Source: a virus. From it: 26,669 nt of DNA. Within the stretch, counting starts at the first letter, position 1, and each line of letters begins with the position of its first letter. Positions 15,148 through 21,929 of this stretch are shown in pieces. A program made the position numbers and the translations under genes. A model generated the notes under the pieces. The model made no database searches and had not been told where the DNA came from. It saw only the letters and a program-made list of their open reading frames with translations. Location: positions 1 through 26,669 of IMG/VR virus record IMGVR_UViG_3300008120_005951. One strand, written 5' to 3'.

Positions 15148-16917
15148 TTACCTCTTCTTACCAAATAACCAAGAGTATTCCTTGTAATGGTCTTTTGTTG
15201 GGGAACCTAATGGATGATTGTTATTACCATTATTTCCGGCGAACATAGCCCCCACAGAATCCATAGTAGAACCGTATGAATAGAATGTTCTGTTTGCTTC
15301 ATATGTTCTTTCAGAAACTGTCCAAGATTCTAACATCGCCCTATTTGCGTTTTCGTTCTTTTGTAACTGATTGAAACACATATCACCAGCATAGAGTGCC
15401 ATTGATAAACTCATAATAGAATCATCGTGAGCACCTTTCATGTGGTCAGGTCTCCCGTTGATATAAACGAATGTGTTTAATTCGTTCATCAGTCTTGCTG
15501 ACCTAACGGCGAATCCTTTTCTTAGTTGTTCTTCAAATGCTGCAACGATTTGGGTTCTTTTGTTGTTGAAATTTAAACCGGGAATTTTATCCTGTGCTTT
15601 ACGGTTATAATCCCAAATATTTTGAGTGTTAACACCATCAATGTACAGGTTTTTATAGTTCATTTCTTGTAACTTACGTGATGTGGCAATACCCATACCA
15701 CCTGTAATATCAATTACAATAAATGCTTCATATAGAATACCCCATTTGTATGCAATAGATGCTAAATCGTCGGGTGGTATCTTCCCAATATATTCCGCAA
15801 CTTGTTCTCTTTCATCGAAATCAACAATATTAATTGATGAAAAATCCTCACTATCTCCACGACTTACGTCGACACCCATAATGTATCTATGACCTTGTAT
15901 AGGTTCCTTCCATTGCCAAAAAGTACCTTGCATGTACTTCTCTTTTGGTTCTCGAATAAAGTTCTTGGTAATATGGTCTTGCACATCACCGGGAATTACC
16001 CCGTCACCTGAACCCAAGAAATCACATTCCAATTCCTGTGCAATCTTTCTTCTATCATACTTGAATTTTTTTGACATTGATTCGAACCAAGACGAGAACG
16101 GTTTATATCCTTGTTCCTCATATTCTTGGTATTTGTTTATGTCAAATTCATATATCACAACTTCATTGTCGTCATACTGTTCTCTATTTAACATGTAATG
16201 TGTAATATCACTACACTTAACCCATCTAAGGTCTTTAGTATAACGAGGGTCTTTAAACCATCTTAAATCAGTAATATGAAAGTCATTTATCTTTCTGATT
16301 GCTTGGTCATAAACACCGTAATAAATTGGGTCATAACCATTTGGTGTTGAGATTAAAATGATTTTACCTCCCGTAGAAAGAGATGCCATAGATGCCGCCC
16401 AAAAGTCGTCACCCGCTTCGATATATGCAGCTTCGTCAAATACAAGGATTGTTGGGGTATAACCACGTAACGCATCCGCAGATGTCGCAACGGCTTTAAC
16501 CTCACATCCATTATTTAATCTAAATCTACTTTCAGAGTTTTTATCGGGAGAAAACCCAACATTAATCCAATCGGGCCACTGCTCTAAAAAGTGACGAATT
16601 TTATTCGCCATTTCAATTGCAGTATCTCTTTTGTTAGCAATTACAAGAACTCTCTCAGGATTCTCGGGTTTGGCTAGCTGTAATCTTCTTGATATCCAAG
16701 CCGATGTAACAGTAGATACACCCGCCTGACGATATTTTCTTGTTATATTTTCGTTGTAATCCTCGTAATCCTGAATCAACTGTATTTGGTCAGGAAATAA
16801 CTCAAGAGGAACGAATTTCTTCTGTGTATTATCATAAGTCTGCAAATACGTCTTTAACGAATATGGTGCATCCTTTAGTATTCTAGCATACTCTTTAAGT
16901 TGTTCAACTCTTGTCAT
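15148..16917 (-). CDS. gp17: Terminase large subunit, T4 gp17 type
   Basis: A 589-aa DNA-packaging motor and nuclease. The ATPase has a deviant Walker A, RKYRQAGVST (60-69), in which Val replaces the usual Lys of GKS/T while Lys61 sits at the start of the motif, then Walker B ILVFDEAA (157-164) and coupling motif ISTPNG (189-194). The nuclease domain has the expected three acidic sites: D350 in GVDVSRGDSED, D403 in VIDITGGMG and D498/D499 in GAHDDS. The length is close to T4 gp17 (610 aa). It is the first gene of the head cluster, separated from the upstream operon by a terminator and preceded at three bases by TATTTATA. Confidence 0.95.
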   Translation of the reverse strand: MTRVEQLKEYARILKDAPYSLKTYLQTYDNTQKKFVPLELFPDQIQLIQDYEDYNENITRKYRQAGVSTVTSAWISRRLQLAKPENPERVLVIANKRDTAIEMANKIRHFLEQWPDWINVGFSPDKNSESRFRLNNGCEVKAVATSADALRGYTPTILVFDEAAYIEAGDDFWAASMASLSTGGKIILISTPNGYDPIYYGVYDQAIRKINDFHITDLRWFKDPRYTKDLRWVKCSDITHYMLNREQYDDNEVVIYEFDINKYQEYEEQGYKPFSSWFESMSKKFKYDRRKIAQELECDFLGSGDGVIPGDVQDHITKNFIREPKEKYMQGTFWQWKEPIQGHRYIMGVDVSRGDSEDFSSINIVDFDEREQVAEYIGKIPPDDLASIAYKWGILYEAFIVIDITGGMGIATSRKLQEMNYKNLYIDGVNTQNIWDYNRKAQDKIPGLNFNNKRTQIVAAFEEQLRKGFAVRSARLMNELNTFVYINGRPDHMKGAHDDSIMSLSMALYAGDMCFNQLQKNENANRAMLESWTVSERTYEANRTFYSYGSTMDSVGAMFAGNNGNNNHPLGSPTKDHYKEYSWLFGKKR

Positions 16918-16920
16918 ATA

Positions 16921-16928
16921 TATAAATA
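16921..16928 (-). promoter_or_regulatory. TATTTATA motif, candidate late promoter of gp17
   Basis: TATAAATA on the plus strand, three bases from the terminase ATG and directly downstream of the preceding operon's terminator. Confidence 0.5.
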
Positions 16929-16954
16929 TGAAAAAAGGGTGGTAAAACCACCCT
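16929..16954 (-). terminator. Rho-independent terminator before terminase gene
   Basis: AAGGGTGG (16935-16942) pairs with CCACCCTT (16947-16954) around a 4-base loop. Minus-strand reading gives the stem followed by TTTTTTC. It ends the four-gene operon 16959-20230. Confidence 0.85.
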
Positions 16955-16958
16955 TCAC

Positions 16959-18296
16959 TTACTCATCATCATCTGATAACTTTATTCCGAGACTTCCTAA
17001 AAAGTCCCCCAAATCGTCATCATCAGTGTTATCGGTAATATTATTTAAGTCTTCGTTAAATGCTGCAACAGCGTCTTGATAGTCTTGGTCTTTAAACATT
17101 TGGTCAATACCGGTCATTAATTCATTCATTAAACGTTTACCATTCTCAGAACCTGAAAGTACTTCTTTCATGAATACCAAAAAGTGTTTTGCCGGTAACT
17201 TGAAAATCTCAACTAACAAGTAGTTTTGTAATTCAAATTTGTTTTCGTCTAATAAAATTTCATCAGGAAATTGTCTTCTAATTCTATCCCAAATTGCGGG
17301 ACCTAAACGTAAATCCCACATTTCTTTTTCAAGAGTATCCTCAGAACCTTCAATTTCTGACCACGCTTCGGCATCTTCATTACCTTCTTCATCTGTAGGT
17401 CTTCCTTGAATTGCGAACAATTCCATAACACCCTTAATTAACTCATGAACAAGAATCGGAAAATTAAGACCTCGAGCAACGATTGTTGGGGGATTGGTAT
17501 TTCTTTTTACCTCTTCCTTACCACCAACAGAACCACCACCTTCAGGTCCGCCCATCATCATTTTCATGGTTTCATCACTTAATTGCCAATACAACGTATC
17601 GTTGATTGACATAAGAATACCATACTGACCAATAATTCTATCTGAACCAGTGATTTCTCTAATCTTATCCGCAGCATAATGATACATGTAGTGACCTTTT
17701 TTCGATGCCCCTTGTATCATATTGTTGATTAATCTTCTTTTTGCTTTTTCCATTGTCATTGATTCCAAATCACTCATCAAATCTTGTTCGATGTCGACTG
17801 GGTCAACGTTTTGTTGTTGTTGTTGCATTTCTCGATTGAAGTTTTGGGTATCAATTTCACCCATCCCAACAATCTTAGCATCGAATTGTAATGCTCCTTC
17901 TGGAATACCCATTTCTTTCATTACTAATTCAACTGCAAGTCTCTCTAATTCTTCTCTATGAGCGGCTTCAGTTTGAACAATTTCATTATGCGCTGACATC
18001 ATCATTTGAGCCAACGGCATAATACCTTGTTCACCTTGCATTGGTGCTTCAACTCCCGTATATTCTCTAACTTTAGCAACTACTTGTCTGTATCTTTCAG
18101 ATGCAAGTAATTCTTGGAAATTCTTATTAGGTTCTTCACCGGTTGACGGTAACGGAATCTTTTTTAACGGGGTATCTCCTTGTGCTAATTTGTCTTGTAA
18201 TCCCTGATATGGTCTATCAGGTGTATCGAAATCCATTGCCATCTCTTCTAAGTTTTCACCTAATAAAGATAACAAATCTTTTTTAGAAAACTCCAT
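16959..18296 (-). CDS. Uncharacterised large protein upstream of terminase
   Basis: A 445-aa acidic protein of unknown family. Residues 1-60 have a helical start and a Pro-containing linker. A glutamine run (MQQQQQN) falls near 160. A central helical region (EKAKRRLINNMIQGASKKGHY, then MSINDTLYWQLSDETM) is followed by a Gly-rich loop (GGPEGGGSVGG). A conserved-looking FPILVHELIKGVMELFAIQG comes next, and the tail is very acidic. HELIKG is not a zinc-protease HExxH. It is last in a four-gene operon; its start overlaps the preceding stop (TAATG at 18298-18294). A neck, connector or internal virion role is plausible by location. Confidence 0.65.
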   Translation of the reverse strand: MEFSKKDLLSLLGENLEEMAMDFDTPDRPYQGLQDKLAQGDTPLKKIPLPSTGEEPNKNFQELLASERYRQVVAKVREYTGVEAPMQGEQGIMPLAQMMMSAHNEIVQTEAAHREELERLAVELVMKEMGIPEGALQFDAKIVGMGEIDTQNFNREMQQQQQNVDPVDIEQDLMSDLESMTMEKAKRRLINNMIQGASKKGHYMYHYAADKIREITGSDRIIGQYGILMSINDTLYWQLSDETMKMMMGGPEGGGSVGGKEEVKRNTNPPTIVARGLNFPILVHELIKGVMELFAIQGRPTDEEGNEDAEAWSEIEGSEDTLEKEMWDLRLGPAIWDRIRRQFPDEILLDENKFELQNYLLVEIFKLPAKHFLVFMKEVLSGSENGKRLMNELMTGIDQMFKDQDYQDAVAAFNEDLNNITDNTDDDDLGDFLGSLGIKLSDDDE

Positions 18297-18865
18297 TATT
18301 TCTTCTTTTTTTCTTCTCCCATTGCTTTGGGTTTAGGGTCCGTGCCAGGTCCTGGTTGATATGGAGTTTTTGGTTTACTTGGTTTTTCTGTTGGTGGAGC
18401 GTCAGGAATTACTTCAGGTTGTGCCGGTGTTGGTGCGGGTTCCGCTCCAACAATCGCATCAAATGTCATGAATTCAGGTACATCATTGTGACCTTTAGTG
18501 GCTTTAGTTGCCGGCATTGGTATTGCGGCTTCTTTTACCTTTTCTGTAATAATTCCCATTATATCTGATTTTGAGGTGAAATGTGAAAATTTAGATTCCG
18601 CTAAATTCAACACCCATTCTTCAATCTCAGACTTATTTTCTTCACCATCCTTTTCTTCTTCTTCGTATGTTACAATTGTTTGATTTGATTTTTTAGCATT
18701 AGCAACTTTCTGTTGGAGCTGCGGGTCTTTTTTAGATATCATCACATCCTCTTCAGATAAAACAGTTTTAGCTAAAGTGGTGAGTTGATTGTCACTCAAA
18801 CGAGATAAGGTTTTTTCAGTAAAACCTTCAGATAGTAATTTCTCTATGATTTCTGTACGTTTCAT
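18296..18865 (-). CDS. Uncharacterised protein with Pro/Lys-rich tail
   Basis: A 189-aa protein in two parts. Residues 1-40 are helical (IIEKLLSEGFTEKTLSRLSD), resembling a small helix-turn-helix-like start seen in several proteins of this phage group. Residues 60-115 are acidic. A short motif (VPEFMTFDAIVGA, near 128-140) precedes a disordered Pro/Ala tail ending in EEKKKK. No enzymatic motif is present. It overlaps its neighbours on both sides by 1 and 4 bases and is certainly co-transcribed with them. Function unknown; a flexible virion or assembly protein is possible. Confidence 0.6.
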   Translation of the reverse strand: MKRTEIIEKLLSEGFTEKTLSRLSDNQLTTLAKTVLSEEDVMISKKDPQLQQKVANAKKSNQTIVTYEEEEKDGEENKSEIEEWVLNLAESKFSHFTSKSDIMGIITEKVKEAAIPMPATKATKGHNDVPEFMTFDAIVGAEPAPTPAQPEVIPDAPPTEKPSKPKTPYQPGPGTDPKPKAMGEEKKKK

Positions 18866-19263
18866 ATTTGTTTAAATTTAAGTTCTTGTTGTTCTAATGA
18901 GAAACCTCTTGATTTTAATTTTTTTGTGACTGACTCAATACTCTCACCGAATCTAAAAAATAATCTATCGGATTCTAAGTCAAAGTTTGATTTTTCCCAA
19001 GCCATGGCAATTATACCATCCACAGCATCAATAACACCGAAGTAGTCAGAATTTTGTATTAATTCTAAAACTAAATCGGTGTCTCTGAGTAGACCTACAA
19101 GGTCAATATATTCAATGCTTGGGGATTTCGATGTCATTGTAGAAGACGCGGGAACGTCAAACCACTCCTCTATGTCAATTTCGGCAGATTCACTGAAGAT
19201 GAATTCGTACTGTCTTTGACCTTTATAATCGGAGCCGATTTCATTGACATAGATTAAACGCAT
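18862..19263 (-). CDS. Uncharacterised small protein in pre-terminase operon
   Basis: A 133-aa acidic protein that starts with strands (MRLIYVNEIGSDYKGQRQYEFIF), has a central helix-strand unit (DYFGVIDAVDGIIAMAWEKS, near 73-92) and ends in a basic helix. No motif is recognised. Its stop overlaps the next start by 4 bases (ATGA-type), and it begins one base after the stop of the preceding gene, so it belongs to the same operon. A small connector or head-completion protein is possible from size and position, without sequence support. Confidence 0.6.
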   Translation of the reverse strand: MRLIYVNEIGSDYKGQRQYEFIFSESAEIDIEEWFDVPASSTMTSKSPSIEYIDLVGLLRDTDLVLELIQNSDYFGVIDAVDGIIAMAWEKSNFDLESDRLFFRFGESIESVTKKLKSRGFSLEQQELKFKQI

Positions 19264-19264
19264 C

Positions 19265-20230
19265 TTACTTAAAGTATTTTCCTAAAGTCTCTTCAATACT
19301 TTTGTTAATTTCTTTTTTAATTTCTTCCAAGTCAACTTCTTTAACTTCGTCTTCTTGTACTGAACCTAAATCAGCGTATTTTGATAAATCAATTTCTTCA
19401 TCTTGAACGGCTGGCATATTAACAAAACTTTCCAGTTTATCCATCATTGACATTTCACCCAATTCCTCGTCACCTGTTGGTTCCTCGGCAGGCATTTCAG
19501 GTTCTTCTGCGGGAATTTCTTCTCCACCCATCTCTTCTTCGTCTCTCTCGAATTTTTTCGATATCTCTTCGATATCTTCATCTTCAAGTTTGTCTAAGTT
19601 TACCGCTGAAATGACCATATTAAGAACGTACTTAATATCATCACTTTCCATCTTTTCTTTTTGGTCTCTTAATTCTTGACCAAGTTTACCTGCGAATTTT
19701 TGAATTTCAGCCATATAATCAGATGGTTTAGCTTCACCACCCATTTCATCTGATGGCATTTCTTCAGGTGAAGGTTCCATCATAGGTTCCTCTGAGGGAA
19801 CTTCTGCTGTAGGTTCTGGCATTGGAGCCGGTTCGGCTGGCATGTCTGCAACGGGTTCGGGTGTAGTGGCTTCCGCATTTGATACAGGTGATTTTGGTTT
19901 TAAAACATATTTTGTTGCTTCCTGTAATTCCTGTCCGTTTAACAAATCTAATCTCTTAAATGCTTCTGCATATGAGTTAAATCTATTTTTATTTTTCATG
20001 AATAGACCACCGATATAATCAAGTGAACTCTCATTTAAACCTTTTTTTACGTAATACCCATCCTTTTCTCTTACAATACCGTAAACACCGTTTACAGATT
20101 CGGTAACATATTCAGCTTTGGCTGAGGATGTGGATTTTGATTTATTACCGTAATAAGTCAACTCAAGGATTCTCTTTAGTTTATCGTCACCTTGAAGTTT
20201 CTCACTTCCTAATGGTTTTAAGTCTGCCAT
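19265..20230 (-). CDS. Acidic Pro/Glu-rich protein, first of pre-terminase operon
   Basis: A 321-aa protein of unknown family. Residues 1-105 are a folded-looking domain with VNGVYGIVREKDGYYVKKG (46-65) and NRFNSYAEAFKRLDLLNGQE. Residues 110-165 are a Pro/Glu/Met-rich linker. Residues 165-225 are helical, followed by another acidic repeat-like stretch (EEIPAEEPEMPAEEP) and a C-terminal helix (IKKEINKSIEETLGKYFK). The composition recalls scaffold or internal head proteins. Two upstream AT-rich motifs (TATTTATA at 20278-20271, and a one-mismatch copy nearer) suggest late expression. Confidence 0.65.
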   Translation of the reverse strand: MADLKPLGSEKLQGDDKLKRILELTYYGNKSKSTSSAKAEYVTESVNGVYGIVREKDGYYVKKGLNESSLDYIGGLFMKNKNRFNSYAEAFKRLDLLNGQELQEATKYVLKPKSPVSNAEATTPEPVADMPAEPAPMPEPTAEVPSEEPMMEPSPEEMPSDEMGGEAKPSDYMAEIQKFAGKLGQELRDQKEKMESDDIKYVLNMVISAVNLDKLEDEDIEEISKKFERDEEEMGGEEIPAEEPEMPAEEPTGDEELGEMSMMDKLESFVNMPAVQDEEIDLSKYADLGSVQEDEVKEVDLEEIKKEINKSIEETLGKYFK

Positions 20231-20270
20231 GTTTTTTTAATTATTGATAAATATATTATTCTTCGTATCC

Positions 20271-20278
20271 TATAAATA
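20271..20278 (-). promoter_or_regulatory. TATTTATA motif, candidate late promoter of pre-terminase operon
   Basis: TATAAATA on the plus strand, 40 bases before the ATG of the 321-aa gene; a one-mismatch copy (GATAAATA, 20246-20253) lies closer. Confidence 0.4.
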
Positions 20279-20308
20279 TATGCATATAAAGAAAAAAATT
20301 AAGGTTTA

Positions 20309-21094
20309 CTATTGTGGGAGGGACAATTTCTTATCCCTGACAGTAGTTTTTATTGACATTAATTTTTCTATATACCCATTTCTTCTTAGTAATTTGAAAG
20401 TTAAATTTTCGTAGGAGTACTCTCCACCATCCTCAAGACCGCTCTGTCTGAATTTTTTAATTTTGTCTTTTAGGTCATCCACTTTTTTTGTTACGTCTTC
20501 ACCATTTTCCGCCAATTCTGATAAACTATCTATCATCTTGGCATATTCCTCACCCTTATCTAGTATTTTCTTTTCATCTAAGTCAAATGCAGACTCTAAT
20601 TTCTTAGGTTCGACAATCCATTCGTTATTCAAAACTGAGTATACTCCGGTAGACAAATGTTTTTCATCAATGTCTTGTACATATAACTCAACGTCATAAT
20701 CTTTTATCGTTATGTCGGTGTTTGAGTTCCAAATATTTTTCTTACTATCAAAAAATTCTTTTACTATTTGATGATATGCGGTCGAATTAACTTTAGCAGA
20801 ATCAAATTCATCTAAATCTATTAGAATGTGTAAGTCCACATCTGAATATTTTGACCAATTAAAGTTTGCGAGAGAACCCGTTAAAACGATATCAAAAACA
20901 AAAAAATCAATACCAATAAATTCTAAAAACTCAGAACTGATTTCTAATAATTTTTCTCTTACTTCTTTTTTTAAAAGAAATGATTCCCCGTCTTTATCAA
21001 AGATAGTATCAGGTAACGAATCTTTAGGGACAAATGATTTTACAATGTCCTTATCTTGTTCAATATCTTCTATTAGTTCTTTAATTAAACTCAT
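20309..21094 (-). CDS. Nucleotidyltransferase of the pol-beta superfamily
   Basis: A 261-aa protein. The catalytic signature is clear: LTGSLANFNWSKYSDVDLHI, with G73-S74, then D85-x-D87 as metal ligands. E136 in DVELYV is a likely third carboxylate. The N-terminal 60 residues are helical, and the C-terminal 100 are a helical domain with KKVDDLKDKIKKFR. Enzymes of this superfamily move a nucleotide from NTP to RNA, protein or small molecules; the target here cannot be told. It overlaps the upstream KTSC gene by 4 bases, which suggests the two work together. Candidates include RNA-end modification or a toxin/antitoxin-like role. Confidence 0.8.
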   Translation of the reverse strand: MSLIKELIEDIEQDKDIVKSFVPKDSLPDTIFDKDGESFLLKKEVREKLLEISSEFLEFIGIDFFVFDIVLTGSLANFNWSKYSDVDLHILIDLDEFDSAKVNSTAYHQIVKEFFDSKKNIWNSNTDITIKDYDVELYVQDIDEKHLSTGVYSVLNNEWIVEPKKLESAFDLDEKKILDKGEEYAKMIDSLSELAENGEDVTKKVDDLKDKIKKFRQSGLEDGGEYSYENLTFKLLRRNGYIEKLMSIKTTVRDKKLSLPQ

Positions 21095-21336
21095 TTCACT
21101 TTTTGGTACTTATATGTCTTCGATATACTGGTGTTAAAGTACTTACCCTGTGATTCAGCCATTCTGAATTTTGTAAATACTTCCCACGGCACATCATTAT
21201 ACTCATAAATAGAGCCATTGTTGAATTCCACCAAAAGTGATTTGGATTCAGTATTGTATGTTGAAGATTTTAGATTTGATGAATTTATTGAGACCTCAAT
21301 AAGATTACCATTAATTTTTTCAGATAGAATAGCCAT
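21091..21336 (-). CDS. KTSC-domain protein
   Basis: An 81-aa protein that is essentially one KTSC domain, the small domain named for the C-terminus of some lysyl-tRNA synthetases: SINSSNLKSSTYNTESKSLLVEFNNG, a central YEYNDVPWEVF (Y-x-Y motif) and SQGKYFNTSISKTYKY at the end. Its function is unknown; RNA contact has been suggested by its occurrence. I start it at 21336; an upstream ATG at 21372 would place the palindrome 21344-21362 inside the gene. Its stop overlaps the nucleotidyltransferase start. Confidence 0.8.
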   Translation of the reverse strand: MAILSEKINGNLIEVSINSSNLKSSTYNTESKSLLVEFNNGSIYEYNDVPWEVFTKFRMAESQGKYFNTSISKTYKYQKVK

Positions 21337-21343
21337 AATGTTT

Positions 21344-21362
21344 TTGAGTATAATATACTCAA
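21344..21362. promoter_or_regulatory. Perfect 19-base palindrome, probable operator
   Basis: TTGAGTATAATATACTCAA has two perfect 9-base arms around one centre base, 7 bases upstream of the KTSC ATG. It touches a TATTTATT sequence (21368-21361). A dimeric repressor site or an RNA hairpin before the start codon would both fit. Confidence 0.5.
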
Positions 21363-21370
21363 TAAATATC

Positions 21371-21397
21371 AAAAAGAAAACCCCGATTTCTCGGGGT
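21371..21397 (-). terminator. Rho-independent terminator after hsp20
   Basis: ACCCCGA (21380-21386) pairs with TCGGGGT (21391-21397) around TTTC. On the minus strand it is followed by TTTTCTTTTT. It lies 5 bases after the hsp20 stop. Confidence 0.85.
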
Positions 21398-21402
21398 CCC
21401 CA

Positions 21403-21774
21403 TTAATTCAACGAAATAAAACGTTCAAGAGATTTCTTTTTGAGTTTGGGAAGAAGGATTTCTAAAACACCATTCTCCACTTTACCTGTGATGTCTTTTT
21501 CGTTTACATCCTCAGGAAGAGAATATGTTTTCTTAAAGGAGCTTACAAAAGAATAATTAATATCATCCTTTTCTTCCTTTTTATATGAGATACTCAACAA
21601 ACCATCTTTAACCGAAATAGATAAATCATCTTTTGTTAATCCGGGTACCGCAAGATAGAAAGAGTACTCATTATCTCTCGTAACGAGTTTAGTTGAATTC
21701 TCCCTAGTTAGGGACGGTTTTTCAAAGAAAGTGTCTAACACATCTTTGAAGGGGTCTTTGTGAAATACTAACAT
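21403..21774 (-). CDS. hsp20: Small heat-shock protein (Hsp20 / alpha-crystallin)
   Basis: A 123-aa chaperone of the alpha-crystallin family, which holds unfolding proteins without ATP. The crystallin domain spans about 30-118: YSFYLAVPGLTKDDLSISV is the usual first strand pair (P-G-L-x-K-D-D), and GVLEILLPKLKK is the G-V-L-x-x-x-L-P signature. The N-terminal arm is short, and no IxI tail is evident, so oligomers may be small. T4-like cyanophages also carry hsp20 genes near structural genes. It is divergent from a clpC-like unfoldase gene across a shared inverted repeat, which suggests joint regulation. Confidence 0.9.
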   Translation of the reverse strand: MLVFHKDPFKDVLDTFFEKPSLTRENSTKLVTRDNEYSFYLAVPGLTKDDLSISVKDGLLSISYKKEEKDDINYSFVSSFKKTYSLPEDVNEKDITGKVENGVLEILLPKLKKKSLERFISLN

Positions 21775-21815
21775 AGCTTTATTTTTTTTTGTATATTCGT
21801 ACTCAAAGTATGTTC

Positions 21816-21893
21816 CATTTAAAAAAAGTAGACAATATGACAGTTATATTATTATAACAACTGAAAAATTGTCACCTACTTGTTTTTTAAATG
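21816..21893. promoter_or_regulatory. Long imperfect inverted repeat between hsp20 and clpC-like gene
   Basis: Matching blocks in mirror order are CATTTAAAAAA (21816-21826) with TTTTTTAAATG (21883-21893), AAGTAG (21826-21831) with CTACTT (21876-21881), GACAAT (21831-21836) with ATTGTC (21868-21873), CAGTT (21841-21845) with AACTG (21859-21863), and the centre GTTATA/TATAAC. The arms end about 41 and 36 bases before the two start codons (21774 and 21930), as expected of a shared bidirectional operator or two copies of one promoter. Confidence 0.6.
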
Positions 21894-21929
21894 AATTTTG
21901 ATTATATTTCTATAAAAGATTCAAAAACC

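Noticed and set aside
17340-17460. HELIKG in the 445-aa protein as a zinc-protease site
   Set aside because: The second His of HExxH is missing and no downstream ligand is evident.
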